From positions 558,001 through 622,000 of the forward strand of contig CAWHYG010000004.1 in assembly GCA_963833505.1 (NCBI GenBank): DNA of 64,000 bases. Reading direction: 5' to 3'. Shown one piece after another: positions 18,399 through 26,050 of this stretch. The notes below the pieces were generated by a model, which saw only the letters and a program-made list of their open reading frames with translations, was not told the DNA's origin and ran no database searches. This DNA comes from CAWHYG01 sp963833505. Its GTDB lineage: Bacteria; Eisenbacteria; RBG-16-71-46; CAIMUX01. Position numbers and translations under genes: made by a program. Numbering within the stretch: position 1 is the first letter of the stretch; each line of letters opens with the position of its first letter.

Positions 18399-19682
18399 AT
18401 GACCCCCAAAGACTCCCCCGACTCGCGGACCGCCCGATCGGCCGATCCTACCCCTCGTCCGGATCCAGCTCCGGGCGCGGCCACGGTTTTCGATCTCGAC
18501 GCGGACTATCGCCACCTCTGGGCTCTCGATCCGGAGGTGGACTACCTCAACCACGGATCGTTCGGAGCCTGTCCGCGAGCCGTTCTCGACCAGCAGCAGG
18601 AGCTTCGAGCCGAGATGGAATGGGAGCCGATCGACTTTCTCCACCGCCGGCTCGAGATCCGGCTGGATGAAGCCCGAGGCAGTCTGGGGGAGTTCATCGG
18701 GGCCGATCCTGACGACCTCGCCTTCGTGCCCAACGCCACCGCCGGGGTCAACAGCATCCTGCGGTCGCTGGATTTCGGTCCCGGCGACGAGCTTCTCGTC
18801 ACGGACCACGAGTACAACGCCTGCCGGAACGTCATCAACTTCGTCGCGGAACGGACCGGCGCCCGCGTCGTCGCGATCTCGATCCCCTTTCCGATCCGAT
18901 CGCCGGAAGAGGCGGTCGAGTCGATTCTCGATCGCGTCTCTCCCCGGACCCGGATTCTCTTGATCGACCACATCACCAGCCCGAGCGGGCTGATCCTCCC
19001 GGTGGACCGGATCGTGCGCGAGATGGAAGTCCGCGGCATCGACTGCCTGGTCGACGGCGCGCACACGGCCGGGATGATCCCGCTGGATGTGACCTCCCTC
19101 GGGGCCGCGTATTACACCGGAAACTGCCACAAGTGGCTTTGCACGCCGAAGGGCTCGGCCTTCCTGCACGTGCGGCGGGACCGGCAGCAGCGGATCCGGC
19201 CGCTCATCGTCAGCCACGGCGCCAATTCCGCCCGGCGCGATCGGCCCCGCTTCCGCCTGGAGTTCGACTGGACGGGCACGATGGATCCGACCCCGTATCT
19301 CACGATTCCGACGGCGATCCGCCATCTCGGATCGGTGTTCCCCGGCGGCTGGCCGGATCTCATGGCCCGCAACCGCGCGCTCGCCCTGGAATCCCGCCGG
19401 ATCCTCTGCCCGGCGCTGGGAGTCGAGCCGCCGTGCCCGGACTCGATGATCGGAACCCTGGCGTCGTTCGCCCTCCCGGACGGCGACCCGGCGGGAGCGC
19501 CCCTGCCGCTGCTCATCGATCCGCTGCAGGACGAGCTCCGCTTCCGGTACAGGATCGAAGTGCCGATCTCGTACTTTCCGCAGCCGCCGCAGCGGTGGCT
19601 GCGGATTTCGGCGCAGCTCTACAACTCCCGAAGCCAGTACGTCCGGCTGGCGGGGGCTCTGCGGGAGCTTCTTCGGAGCTGA
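18399..19682 (+). CDS. PLP-dependent aminotransferase class V (isopenicillin-N-epimerase-like)
   Basis: 427 residues. The N-terminal motif VDYLNHGSFGACPRAVL and the active-site TGNCHKWLCTPKGSAFLHV (Schiff-base lysine in CHKW) are characteristic of the isopenicillin N epimerase / cysteine-desulfurase-like branch of class V enzymes. Other landmarks are FVPNATAGVNSILRSL, DHEYNACRNV and CLVDGAHTAGMIPLD (cofactor aspartate). ATG 18399 follows GGAGAAGAGG. In secondary metabolism relatives epimerise or desulfurate amino acids, but many remain uncharacterised, and no biosynthetic cluster surrounds this gene. Confidence 0.88.
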   Translation: MTPKDSPDSRTARSADPTPRPDPAPGAATVFDLDADYRHLWALDPEVDYLNHGSFGACPRAVLDQQQELRAEMEWEPIDFLHRRLEIRLDEARGSLGEFIGADPDDLAFVPNATAGVNSILRSLDFGPGDELLVTDHEYNACRNVINFVAERTGARVVAISIPFPIRSPEEAVESILDRVSPRTRILLIDHITSPSGLILPVDRIVREMEVRGIDCLVDGAHTAGMIPLDVTSLGAAYYTGNCHKWLCTPKGSAFLHVRRDRQQRIRPLIVSHGANSARRDRPRFRLEFDWTGTMDPTPYLTIPTAIRHLGSVFPGGWPDLMARNRALALESRRILCPALGVEPPCPDSMIGTLASFALPDGDPAGAPLPLLIDPLQDELRFRYRIEVPISYFPQPPQRWLRISAQLYNSRSQYVRLAGALRELLRS

Positions 19683-19722
19683 TCACCGTCGTAGCGCGCT
19701 TCGTGGGCGACTTCGTGTTTGG

Positions 19723-19752
19723 GTTCGGCGCCTCACCGGCGCTGCCCCGAAC
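19723..19752 (+). terminator. Possible terminator after the class V aminotransferase
   Basis: Stem GTTCGGCGCC paired with GGCG...CCGAAC (5-nt bulge), followed shortly by CTGTCTTT. Confidence 0.35.
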
Positions 19753-19859
19753 ACGGCTGTCTTTCGCCTGAGGGGAAAGCATATGATGCTCGGGAGATGG
19801 TTCCTGGACCCGGCAGCTCAGGCCGCGCAATGACCGCGCCCCACGCGGCGGTCGGATAG

Positions 19860-20858
19860 GTGGCGAAGATGTATCGCTCGGGAATGCGGATCGGAATCCT
19901 CCTCGGCCTGTTGCTCCTGACCGTCGAAGGCTGCTCGTACTTCAGACCGCGATCTCAGGCCGGTGGCGGATCGGCTTCCGACCAGGACGAGCCCGTCCGG
20001 ATGCACCAGATCGGCGGAGTCCGAGGATGGGACGCGGTCGGCGTGGCACTTTCCGGATCGATCGCCGCCGTGGCCACGTCGGACGCCGGCCTTCAGATCA
20101 TCGACATCACCCATCCCGATTTCCCCCGGATCGAGGCGAACGCGCCGATATCGGGCGCATCCGGGGTGACCATGGCCGGGACCCTCGCCTACGTGGCGGC
20201 CGGTGCGACCGGCCTCGTGATCGTGGACCTCTCCATCCCCGCCGAGCCGCGGATCGTGGGCACGGCGGCCGTTCCGCGGGGCGCGGTCGACGTGACCGTA
20301 GAACGGAACGGCGCCTTCCTGGCCACGGGCGGCTACCAGATCGTGGTCGTCGACATCTCGCGGCCCGACGATCCCGTCCGGCGGGCCATCATCCCGATCT
20401 CCGGGCCGTCCCTCTCCATCGCCCTCACGGAATCGCACGCCTACGTCGCCAGCCAGGAGGCCGGCCTCGCCATCATCGAACGCGGTGTCTTCCCCAAGGT
20501 CGTGAGCACGATCTTCGTTCCCACCCGCGCCGAGATGGTGGCGGTGGAGAACACCTACGCCTATGTGGCGGCGGGAGAACAGGGCCTGCAGATCGTCGAC
20601 ATCAGCGATTCGGAGATGCCCAAGCTGACCGGCTCGCTGACGACCCCGGGGCCGGCCCGCGGGCTCGCCCTGGACGGCTCCACCGCCTACGTGGCGGACG
20701 GCTCGAGCCTCCTCGCCATCGACGTCAGCAATCCCGCATCCCCCCGCCTTCTCGACAGCGCCGTCGCTCCGGGAACGCTCTCCCGGGTCGCGATCTCGGG
20801 ACCGTACGCGTTCGTCGCCGCGGGCGACGGGGGTCTGGTGGTCATCCAGATCAAATGA
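19860..20858 (+). CDS. LVIVD-repeat beta-propeller lipoprotein-like protein
   Basis: 332 residues from GTG 19860 (ATG 19869 is an alternative). The hydrophobic N-terminus GILLGLLLLTVEGCSYF resembles a lipoprotein signal with a Cys at the cleavage site, although the lipobox is imperfect. The rest is a run of about six LVIVD units such as DAGLQIIDITHPDFPRI, ATGLVIVDLSIPAEPRIVG and EQGLQIVDISDSEMPKLTG, each about 40 residues, predicted to make a beta-propeller. Such repeats occur on bacterial surface proteins; partners are unknown. The gene stands alone between two gaps of about 180-200 bp. Confidence 0.85.
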   Translation: MAKMYRSGMRIGILLGLLLLTVEGCSYFRPRSQAGGGSASDQDEPVRMHQIGGVRGWDAVGVALSGSIAAVATSDAGLQIIDITHPDFPRIEANAPISGASGVTMAGTLAYVAAGATGLVIVDLSIPAEPRIVGTAAVPRGAVDVTVERNGAFLATGGYQIVVVDISRPDDPVRRAIIPISGPSLSIALTESHAYVASQEAGLAIIERGVFPKVVSTIFVPTRAEMVAVENTYAYVAAGEQGLQIVDISDSEMPKLTGSLTTPGPARGLALDGSTAYVADGSSLLAIDVSNPASPRLLDSAVAPGTLSRVAISGPYAFVAAGDGGLVVIQIK

Positions 20859-21008
20859 GCGGCGATTCACGGCGGATCGCGGCCGGGACGGCGACTCCCG
20901 CCGGCTGGCAGCCCGTGGCTCGGGCGCCTGCTCCGGCATGCCAGCCAGCTCCTGCGCCGGCCCGGCAGCCCGGATCCTGCGTCTGAAGCGCGTCCGGCCC
21001 GCAGGACT

Positions 21009-21058
21009 TTTCGCTTTACTTGTTTTCATAAAAATCAGAAAATGAGGCCGGGAGGTCG
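21009..21058 (+). promoter_or_regulatory. AT-rich promoter/operator region of the small-peptide-arsR pair
   Basis: An AT-rich island in GC-rich DNA contains the interrupted inverted repeat TTTTC-N10-GAAAA (21023-21027 and 21038-21042). It is followed by the ribosome-binding site GGGAGG just before the start at 21061. Position and symmetry suit autoregulation by the downstream ArsR-type protein (inference). Confidence 0.4.
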
Positions 21059-21060
21059 AA

Positions 21061-21156
21061 ATGAACTGGTCCAACGCCCTCAAGGCGGCGCTCCTGATCG
21101 CCGGTTACGTCCTTCTGGTCTGGGTCATCCTTCCACGGCTGGGCGTGCCGACTTGA
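21061..21156 (+). CDS. 31-residue single-pass membrane peptide
   Basis: ATG 21061 with GGGAGG seven bases upstream encodes MNWSNALKAALLIAGYVLLV followed by WVILPRLGVPT and a stop. The peptide has a short basic N-terminus and one hydrophobic helix of about 18 residues ending in Pro-Arg. It is 46 bp before an ArsR-type regulator gene and shares its AT-rich leader, so it is probably the first gene of that operon. Good ribosome-binding site, hydrophobic pattern and context support it; I do not recognise a family. A role in metal or redox stress, suggested by the regulator, is inference. Confidence 0.6.
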   Translation: MNWSNALKAALLIAGYVLLVWVILPRLGVPT

Positions 21157-21202
21157 GCCTCGGCGTCCGGTCGATCCGGAGGATCGGCCTGCAAGGTGTC
21201 CC

Positions 21203-21682
21203 ATGAGACGAACGTCCAACCGGCCGGCCAGGACGGCGAGAGCCATGAGCCCGCTCGCCCGCTCCGCTGACGAGGCTGCGGCCAGGCTCCCGTTCGGAAC
21301 TGCCGCCGAGATCTTCAAGGCGCTCGGCCATCCTCTCCGACTGCGGCTGGTCTGCGGCCTGTGCCGGGAACCCAGCAACCTCACGCGCATCGTCGCGGCC
21401 CTCGATGCGCCCCTCTCGACGGTGGCTCTGCACCTGGGCGCGCTCCGCCGGGCGGGGATCCTGGTCGAGGAGCGGAGAGGGACTGAGGTCGTGTTTCAGG
21501 TCGGCGAGGATCGCGTGCGACGGGTTCTCCGGGCCTTCTGCGGGGAGTCCGGGGAGCCGGCTCCCGCGGATTGGGATTGGAAGCGGCTCGGCGAATCCCT
21601 GCGCCGGAACACGAAGGGCCGGAAAGCACCGGCTCCCGATTTTCCGACCGCGCCCCGCCAGGCTCGGCGGACCGGACGGTAA
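21203..21682 (+). CDS. ArsR-family winged-helix regulator
   Basis: 159 residues. The core is a typical ArsR/SmtB winged helix: AEIFKALGHPLRLRLVCGLCREPSNLTRIVAAL, then the recognition helix DAPLSTVALHLGALRRAGILVEERRGTEVVFQVGED. A Cys pair in VCGLC sits near the DNA-binding helices where some members bind metal, but there is no canonical ELCVCDL box, so the inducer may be another ligand or redox. The basic C-terminal tail (KGRKAPAPDFPTAPRQARRTGR) is outside the fold. A start at ATG 21245 is possible. It probably represses the upstream small-peptide promoter and its own gene. Confidence 0.85.
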   Translation: MRRTSNRPARTARAMSPLARSADEAAARLPFGTAAEIFKALGHPLRLRLVCGLCREPSNLTRIVAALDAPLSTVALHLGALRRAGILVEERRGTEVVFQVGEDRVRRVLRAFCGESGEPAPADWDWKRLGESLRRNTKGRKAPAPDFPTAPRQARRTGR

Positions 21683-21749
21683 TTGATCGGAAGCCCTCGG
21701 GGCCGGCGCCTCGAGACGAAGACACAATGAGCACCAGGAGGACCGAAGA

Positions 21750-21950
21750 ATGCCGCTTTACGAGTACAAGTGCGCGAAATGCAAGGAGGTTTTCGAGGTC
21801 CTGCGCCCGATGCAGGAGCGAGACGAGCCCGTGCCCTGCCCGGAGTGCGGCTCGCCCGATCCGGCGAGGATCTTGTCACCCTTCGCCACTGCCTCCGGCT
21901 CTTCCGGCCTGCCGTCCTGCGCCGACTCCTGCACCTCGGGTTTCACCTGA
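21750..21950 (+). CDS. FmdB-family zinc-ribbon protein
   Basis: 66 residues beginning MPLYEYKCAKCKEVFEVLRPMQERDEPVPCPECGS, the FmdB signature with two CxxC knuckles forming a zinc ribbon. FmdB proteins are small putative regulators first noted in formamide/acetamide metabolism; biochemical function is generally unknown. The C-terminal tail is serine-rich with an extra CADSC. It lies 67 bp after the ArsR-type gene with its own ribosome-binding site (AGGAGG) and is followed by a strong terminator. Confidence 0.9.
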   Translation: MPLYEYKCAKCKEVFEVLRPMQERDEPVPCPECGSPDPARILSPFATASGSSGLPSCADSCTSGFT

Positions 21951-22069
21951 GCCTCCTCCTGAGAGCCGTGCGCTCTCACCGGATCTTTCATACCCTGCTG
22001 CGCCGGCCGGTGCCAGCGGCGACCGACTCTGTCGCCGCTCGGACAGATAATCCGGAACAACCGTCCTCG

Positions 22070-22110
22070 CCCGGTCACGGGAAGTTTTCCCGGCCGTCAC
22101 CGGGTCTTTC
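22070..22110 (+). terminator. Rho-independent terminator after the fmdB-like gene
   Basis: Two nested stems, CCCGGT/ACCGGG outside and CGGGAA/TTCCCG inside, are followed by TCTTTCTT. The remaining 21951-22324 gap holds no other recognisable gene. Confidence 0.6.
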
Positions 22111-22324
22111 TTGCGTTTCCCCGATACGCGGCGCATAGTGCGGACCCGTCGGGAGATCTTGAGCGTTTCGAGGAATGGGATTTCCCCGGTGGGCTCAAGG
22201 TGGATCGAGGCGTCGAGGGGACCTTCCGATCCGGATTCCGCCCGGACCAGAAACAACCCAGGGATGGGGCAGCCTCCTCGAAAGCCAATGGTGCAGACGC
22301 GGTCCGGCGGGGACGGGGAATGCC

Positions 22325-22702
22325 ATGATCGAAGTAATGGGCACGGGTTGGGTCCGATTTACTTTTGAACAGGCCGTTGATACCCCGGTGTACCTGGTCG
22401 GGGACTTCAACGGTTGGAATGAAACCTCTCATGTCATGGATCGTCGGGGGGACGGTACGCATCAAATCCTCATGCAGTTGGAATCGGGCGAGTTCGAGTT
22501 CAAGTACAAGTGCGGTTGTCTCTGGTTCAACGACTCCGCAGCCCACAAGTATGTCCCCAACTGCTGGGGAAGCGAGAACTCGGTCGTGGTTCTCCCGGCC
22601 CATGATCACGCCGCGGAATCGGCCAGGAGCGTGACGAAAGGTGGCCGGGGCGCGGTGGTCGGCGGAAGCGGTATTTCCCGGGCGGCCAGAGCCGCCCAGT
22701 AA
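22325..22702 (+). CDS. Glycogen-binding (CBM48/AMPK-beta-like) domain protein
   Basis: 125 residues from ATG 22325. The domain is complete and unaccompanied by a catalytic domain: WVRFTFEQAVDTPVYLVGDFNGWNE...HVMDRRGDGTHQILMQLESGEFEFKYKCGCLWFNDSAAHKYVPNCWGSENSVVVL. The GDFNGWN and EFKY motifs are those of CBM48/early-set glycogen-binding domains of AMPK-beta and branching enzymes. Stand-alone versions are common in bacteria and presumed to bind alpha-glucan or regulate its use. The last 30 residues are glycine/arginine-rich. The frame extends upstream to 22175, but the family begins at this ATG. Confidence 0.85.
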   Translation: MIEVMGTGWVRFTFEQAVDTPVYLVGDFNGWNETSHVMDRRGDGTHQILMQLESGEFEFKYKCGCLWFNDSAAHKYVPNCWGSENSVVVLPAHDHAAESARSVTKGGRGAVVGGSGISRAARAAQ

Positions 22703-22726
22703 CGACCTTCGCGACGCTGAAAGCGA

Positions 22727-22760
22727 AAGAGCGGTGCTTCCCGCCGGAAGGGCCGCTCTT
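22727..22760. terminator. Bidirectional terminator between convergent genes
   Basis: AAGAGCGG at 22727-22734 pairs with CCGCTCTT at 22753-22760, with an inner CTTCC/GGAAG stem. The A/T ends suit termination of both the CBM48 gene and the ferredoxin gene. Confidence 0.7.
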
Positions 22761-22788
22761 CGTCTATCCGCGAAGGAACGATTCGGAA

Positions 22789-22959
22789 TCAGACCTCCTT
22801 GATCGCCTCGTTCGGACACTCGCTGACGCAGGCTCCGCATTCGACGCAGGTCTCCGCGTCGATCTTGTAGTGCGGATCGCCTTCGAGGATGGCCTCGGAA
22901 GGACAAGTCTCCTTGCACGTGCCGCAGGCGTTGCAGCCTTCAGTGATGATGTACGCCAT
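22789..22959 (-). CDS. 2[4Fe-4S] ferredoxin
   Basis: 56 residues starting MAYIITEGCNACGTCKETCP. Two CxxCxxCxxxCP clusters (CNACGTCKETCP and CVECGACVSECP) ligate two [4Fe-4S] clusters. It is a low-potential soluble electron carrier of clostridial type. ATG 22959 follows GGAGGGGATCGGGATC; the longer upstream frame is not ferredoxin-like. It is monocistronic. A plausible use is reduction of the 2-hydroxyacyl-CoA dehydratase activator encoded at 37014, but nothing links them directly. Confidence 0.93.
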   Translation of the reverse strand: MAYIITEGCNACGTCKETCPSEAILEGDPHYKIDAETCVECGACVSECPNEAIKEV

Positions 22960-23267
22960 GATCCCGATCCCCTCCAGTGTCGTTCGCGGCGGGAACCGTC
23001 GGCCCCCTTGCCCGACCTCCCATCCCGTGCTCCCGCCAATCAACGGAAGATCATCGGCCTCGGCCGGCGCATCTGTAAAGGCCTTTATCAGCCCAAGCTC
23101 ATTCCGTCCCTCGTCGCGGGTGTAGGACCGGCTTTCACGAGACACAACTGCTGGCGGACGACGCAGGAATGGCGGCGCTGCTCACTCGCGGCATCGCAGG
23201 CCACATCAAGACGGAGTCGCACACGCAAGAACAGAGAGACCGGATCGACTCCGGCGGATAACGACTC

Positions 23268-23365
23268 CGGCAGACGTTTCGGATGGCGCGATTCACTCGA
23301 CACCGACAAACACTTCGGGTGACGTGAGTCAACAGCGCGACGCGCGCAAACGCTTCGGGTAAAGC
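23268..23365 (-). repeat. Degenerate ~36-40-bp repeat after cydB
   Basis: On the reverse strand, three units carry TACCCGAAGCGTTTG, CACCCGAAGTGTTTG and CATCCGAAACGTCTG at spacings of 40 and 36 bp. The array lies in the 408-bp gap between cydB and the ferredoxin gene, which holds no other gene. Confidence 0.5.
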
Positions 23366-23368
23366 CGG

Positions 23369-24391
23369 TCAGTAGCTCGATTCGTCCATCCTGACCTTGC
23401 CGCGGAAGATCCAGTGGATCCGGGCGGTGTAGATCAGCACGAGCGGAAAGCCCAGGAGCGCGATGACGAGCATCGTGCCCAGGGTTCCGTGAGAGGAAGC
23501 CGCGTTCCGGATGTCCAGGCTGCTGGCCGGATCCGGATTCGAGTAGACGAGATTCGGGAACATTCCCAGCCCGAAAAGCGCGAGCAAAGTCACGATGGCG
23601 CCGCAGGAAGAAAGGAAAGCCCGGAAATCCCGGCCGCGGTAGATCTCGCGCGGGATGTTCGCGATGGCGAGCATGCTGGCGAGGGCCACGAGGAAGAAGG
23701 CGGGCTGGCGCCGGATGGTCTCGGTCATGTGCGGCACGTAGAGCAGGGTCGCCATCGTCGTCGTGACGTAGCAGATCACGAAGAAGATGATGGTCGGCCG
23801 GATCCATCCGCGGATCTTCCGGTGCAGGTCCCCCTCGGTCTTCATCACCGCGTAGATGGCACCGTGCATCATGAACAGGGCGACCGTGGTCACGCCGGTG
23901 AGGAGCGTGTAGGGCTTGAGCAGGCTCCAGAAGCTGCCGGCGAACTCGTGGTCGGGACGAATCGGGATGCCCCAGGCCAGATTCCCCATGGCGACGCCGA
24001 TCAGGAGCGCCGAGAGCACGCTGCCGGCGGCGAAGCTGACGTCCCACATCCGGCGCCACCAGAGCATGGGCTCCTTGCTCCGGAACTCGATGGCCACCGC
24101 CCGGAAGATGAGGGCGAAGAGAAGAAGGATGAGCGCCAGGTAGAAGCCCGAGAAAACCGTGGCGTAGACCTCGGGAAACGCGGCGAAGAGGGCGCCTCCG
24201 CCCGTCACGAGCCAGACCTCGTTGCCGTCCCACACCGGGCCGATCGAATTCAACATCACCCGCCGCTCGGCGTCCCCGCGCGTGAACAGGTGCAACGCGC
24301 CCACGCCGAAGTCGAACCCGTCGAGGATGGCGTACCCGGTGAAGAGCACGCCCACCAGAACGAACCACACGGAATTGAGGTCGAAAGTCAT
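23369..24391 (-). CDS. cydB: Cytochrome bd ubiquinol oxidase subunit II
   Basis: 340 residues, eight or nine hydrophobic helices. Family landmarks are GYAILDGFDFGVGALHLF, NSIGPVWDGNEVWLVTGGGALFAAFPEVYA and FRSKEPMLWWRRMWD. With CydA it forms the high-affinity terminal oxidase reducing O2 to water with quinol, without proton pumping. Its ATG overlaps the cydA stop by 4 nt (ATGA), implying translational coupling. No cydX-sized ORF was identified downstream. No cydDC transporter is adjacent. Confidence 0.95.
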   Translation of the reverse strand: MTFDLNSVWFVLVGVLFTGYAILDGFDFGVGALHLFTRGDAERRVMLNSIGPVWDGNEVWLVTGGGALFAAFPEVYATVFSGFYLALILLLFALIFRAVAIEFRSKEPMLWWRRMWDVSFAAGSVLSALLIGVAMGNLAWGIPIRPDHEFAGSFWSLLKPYTLLTGVTTVALFMMHGAIYAVMKTEGDLHRKIRGWIRPTIIFFVICYVTTTMATLLYVPHMTETIRRQPAFFLVALASMLAIANIPREIYRGRDFRAFLSSCGAIVTLLALFGLGMFPNLVYSNPDPASSLDIRNAASSHGTLGTMLVIALLGFPLVLIYTARIHWIFRGKVRMDESSY

Positions 24392-25740
24392 GCGTCGGCC
24401 CGCCCCGCGACCGCCGGCTCATGGTCCTCCTCCGGGCCGTGCCTGATCTTGCGGTCGAGCAGGAACAGGAACAGAACGAAGAGAAGGAGATAGACCAGCG
24501 AGAAAAGGATGAGGGATGTCAGCACCGCGCCGGCGGAGACCACCCGGGAGAGCCCCTGGGAGGTCCGGAGCAGGCCGTAGACGATCCAAGGCTGCCGGCC
24601 GATCTCGGCCGACATCCATCCGAGCTGGTTGGCGAGCTGCGGCGCCAGAACCGAAAAAACGAGGATCCAGAGAAACGGCCGGAAGTTGAAAAGCGCCTTC
24701 CGCCACCAGAGGATGAGTCCGGCGAGCGCTAGCGCAATGAGGATCATGCCGAGCGCCACCATGACGTGATAGGCCTGAAAGACGATCTGGACCGGCGGAA
24801 GATCCCCCGGCGGAAAGGACGCCAGGCCCGGGAGCGGCGCATCCGTTCGGCCCGTGACCAGCCAGCTCAGGAGGCCGGGCACATGCGGCCCGGTGACCGT
24901 CCCGGCCTTCTCGTTCACCCACCCGAAGAGATAGAGACCGGCCGGCGCGCTCGCCGGGAAGTGCGCCTCCAGCGCTGCGAGCTTGGCCGGCTGGTGGCGC
25001 GCGACCATGACTCCGTTCCGGTCTCCCGTGGCGAGCTGCAAAAGGGACCCGACGGCAAGGACCACGAGCGCGATCTTGATCGAGGCCCGGGCGAAATCCC
25101 GATGGCGGTTCCGGAGCAGGTAGAAGGCGCTCACGCTCAGGACCAGGGTGGCGCCGGCCAGCAGCGCGCCGCCGAGGACGTGGCTCAGCCGGTCGAGGGT
25201 CGAGGGATTGAAGACGACGGCCCAGAAGTCGGTGACCTCGGCGCGAGGGCCGACCGGGGTCTGGACAACATGGAAACCGGCGGGCGTCTGCTGCCAGGAA
25301 TTCGCCACCACGATCCAGATGGAGCTGAAGATGGCCCCGAACGCGACCAGGCAGGTCGAGACGAAATGCATCCGCCGGCTGACCCGGTTCCAGCCGAACA
25401 GCAGCACCCCCAGGAATCCGGACTCGAGGAAGAAGGCGAAGATCCCCTCCGCCGCCAGCGCGCTGCCGAACACGTCCCCGACGAACCGCGAGTAGGTCGA
25501 CCAGTTCGTTCCGAACTGGAACTCCATGACGATGCCGCTGGCCACCCCGACGGCAAAGGTCAGGCCGAAAACCTTGACCCAGAAATGCGTGATGCGGTGA
25601 TAGAGGGAATTGCCCGTGCGAAGCCAGAAGGCCTCCATGATCACGAGAATCACGGCGAGGCCGATGTTCATCGGGGGATAGATGTAGTGGAATCCGATGG
25701 TCAGGCCGAATTGCAGGCGCGACAGGAACAAGAGATCCAT
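24388..25740 (-). CDS. cydA: Cytochrome bd ubiquinol oxidase subunit I
   Basis: 450 residues, short-Q-loop form. The N-terminal MDLLFLSRLQFGLTIGFHYIYPP contains the heme-ligand histidine. FGSALAAEGIFAFFLESGFLGVLLFGWNRVSRRMHFVST contains the two glutamates of the heme/proton path (equivalents of E99 and E107). GWMSAEIGRQPWIVYG is the conserved late motif. It is the quinol-oxidising, heme-bearing subunit, and the first gene of the cydAB operon. It is divergent from the ABC exporter genes; the 310-bp gap (25741-26050) should hold both promoters, but none is convincing. Confidence 0.95.
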   Translation of the reverse strand: MDLLFLSRLQFGLTIGFHYIYPPMNIGLAVILVIMEAFWLRTGNSLYHRITHFWVKVFGLTFAVGVASGIVMEFQFGTNWSTYSRFVGDVFGSALAAEGIFAFFLESGFLGVLLFGWNRVSRRMHFVSTCLVAFGAIFSSIWIVVANSWQQTPAGFHVVQTPVGPRAEVTDFWAVVFNPSTLDRLSHVLGGALLAGATLVLSVSAFYLLRNRHRDFARASIKIALVVLAVGSLLQLATGDRNGVMVARHQPAKLAALEAHFPASAPAGLYLFGWVNEKAGTVTGPHVPGLLSWLVTGRTDAPLPGLASFPPGDLPPVQIVFQAYHVMVALGMILIALALAGLILWWRKALFNFRPFLWILVFSVLAPQLANQLGWMSAEIGRQPWIVYGLLRTSQGLSRVVSAGAVLTSLILFSLVYLLLFVLFLFLLDRKIRHGPEEDHEPAVAGRADA

Positions 25741-26050
25741 CGATCAGCCCCCGCTTCCCTTCCGTCCCCGGGCCTGCCACGTACCCGCCCGGGACAGCCG
25801 CGTCGTTCGGCCATCCCGCCGGCTAGCCCGCGACGGCCGCATCCCTTCGGACGGCTTTTCGCGTGCCGGCGACATCGAGACGGATCCGGAAGATCCACGG
25901 CCGGTCCGAGCAACCGGTGCCAATCTAACGGAGATGCGGGCGGAGCGCAAGACGATGGCGGCGCCCCTCCATGGCCCTTGGCGATCCGCCCGAGTTCCGG
26001 TAATCTCCAGCTTCCATTCCCGGATTGGTCCGGTCTTGAGGAAATCACCG

